Assembly: GCA_964496975.1 (NCBI GenBank)
Contig: CAZCBN010000076.1
Location: forward strand, 1 to 14,667
Length of the DNA stretch: 14,667 bases
From: CAZCBN01 sp964496975
GTDB lineage: Bacteria > Planctomycetota > Phycisphaerae > Phycisphaerales > UBA1924
Reading direction: 5' to 3'
Shown here: one piece after another, positions 14,661 through 14,667 of the stretch
How the letters are laid out: every line of letters starts with the position of its first letter
Numbering within the stretch: the first letter of the stretch is position 1
Made by a program: the position numbers and the translations under genes
The notes under the pieces: generated by a model
The model's input: the letters and a program-made list of their open reading frames with translations, nothing else
Told to the model about the DNA's origin: nothing
The model's database searches: none

Positions 14661-14667
14661 GCAGGGG

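Overview
The window is about 14.7 kb of very GC-rich DNA, probably from a member of the Planctomycetota and most likely class Phycisphaerae. This is inferred from a membrane protein with a four-cysteine zinc ribbon and HEAT-like repeats, from extremely GC-rich third codon positions, and from intergenic GGTGGC...TTGCA palindromes. None of these is a formal phylogenetic marker. Two runs of ten Ns (7492-7501 and 14201-14210) and an 81-base near-pure C tract beside the first gap show that this is a draft scaffold, probably a metagenome bin.

Layout. At the left edge, two minus-strand genes are coupled: the replication/recombination ATPase rarA and, just downstream, the first 58 codons of a 5-formyltetrahydrofolate cyclo-ligase. 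Divergent from rarA is a plus-strand lipid-synthesis group: a PlsC-type acyltransferase, fabD (malonyl-CoA:ACP transacylase), an unrecognised proline-rich lipoprotein overlapping fabD by 26 nt, and fabG (3-oxoacyl-ACP reductase). About 165 bp of clustered palindromic repeats separate the lipoprotein from fabG. Together FabD and FabG load and reduce fatty-acid chains, and the acyltransferase is suited to placing acyl chains on a phospholipid precursor. The usual partners acpP, fabF and fabH are not in the window.

Converging on fabG is a minus-strand TPR/coiled-coil protein whose C-terminal repeats are near-identical 120-bp units. Beyond the first gap are a short EamA-type transporter, cut at its C-terminus by the gap, and an Eis-like GNAT acetyltransferase, both on the minus strand. 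Divergent from the latter is the zinc-ribbon/HEAT protein. It converges on a beta-carbonic anhydrase. A strong intrinsic terminator separates the carbonic anhydrase from atpD (F1 ATP synthase beta), which has neither atpG nor atpC beside it. Another hairpin terminator abuts the second gap, and rpmH (ribosomal protein L34) lies beyond it. The final 240 bp contain no supported gene, only a weak plus-strand promoter candidate at the very end.

Points of interest are the palindrome cluster, the TPR protein, the isolated atpD with a structured leader, and three genes (rarA, plsC-like, fabD) that lack a Shine-Dalgarno sequence but have a TANNNT element 6-8 nt before the start codon, suggesting leaderless transcripts. 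I found no convincing complete new defence or mobile system. The TPR protein is the best candidate for an unknown function.
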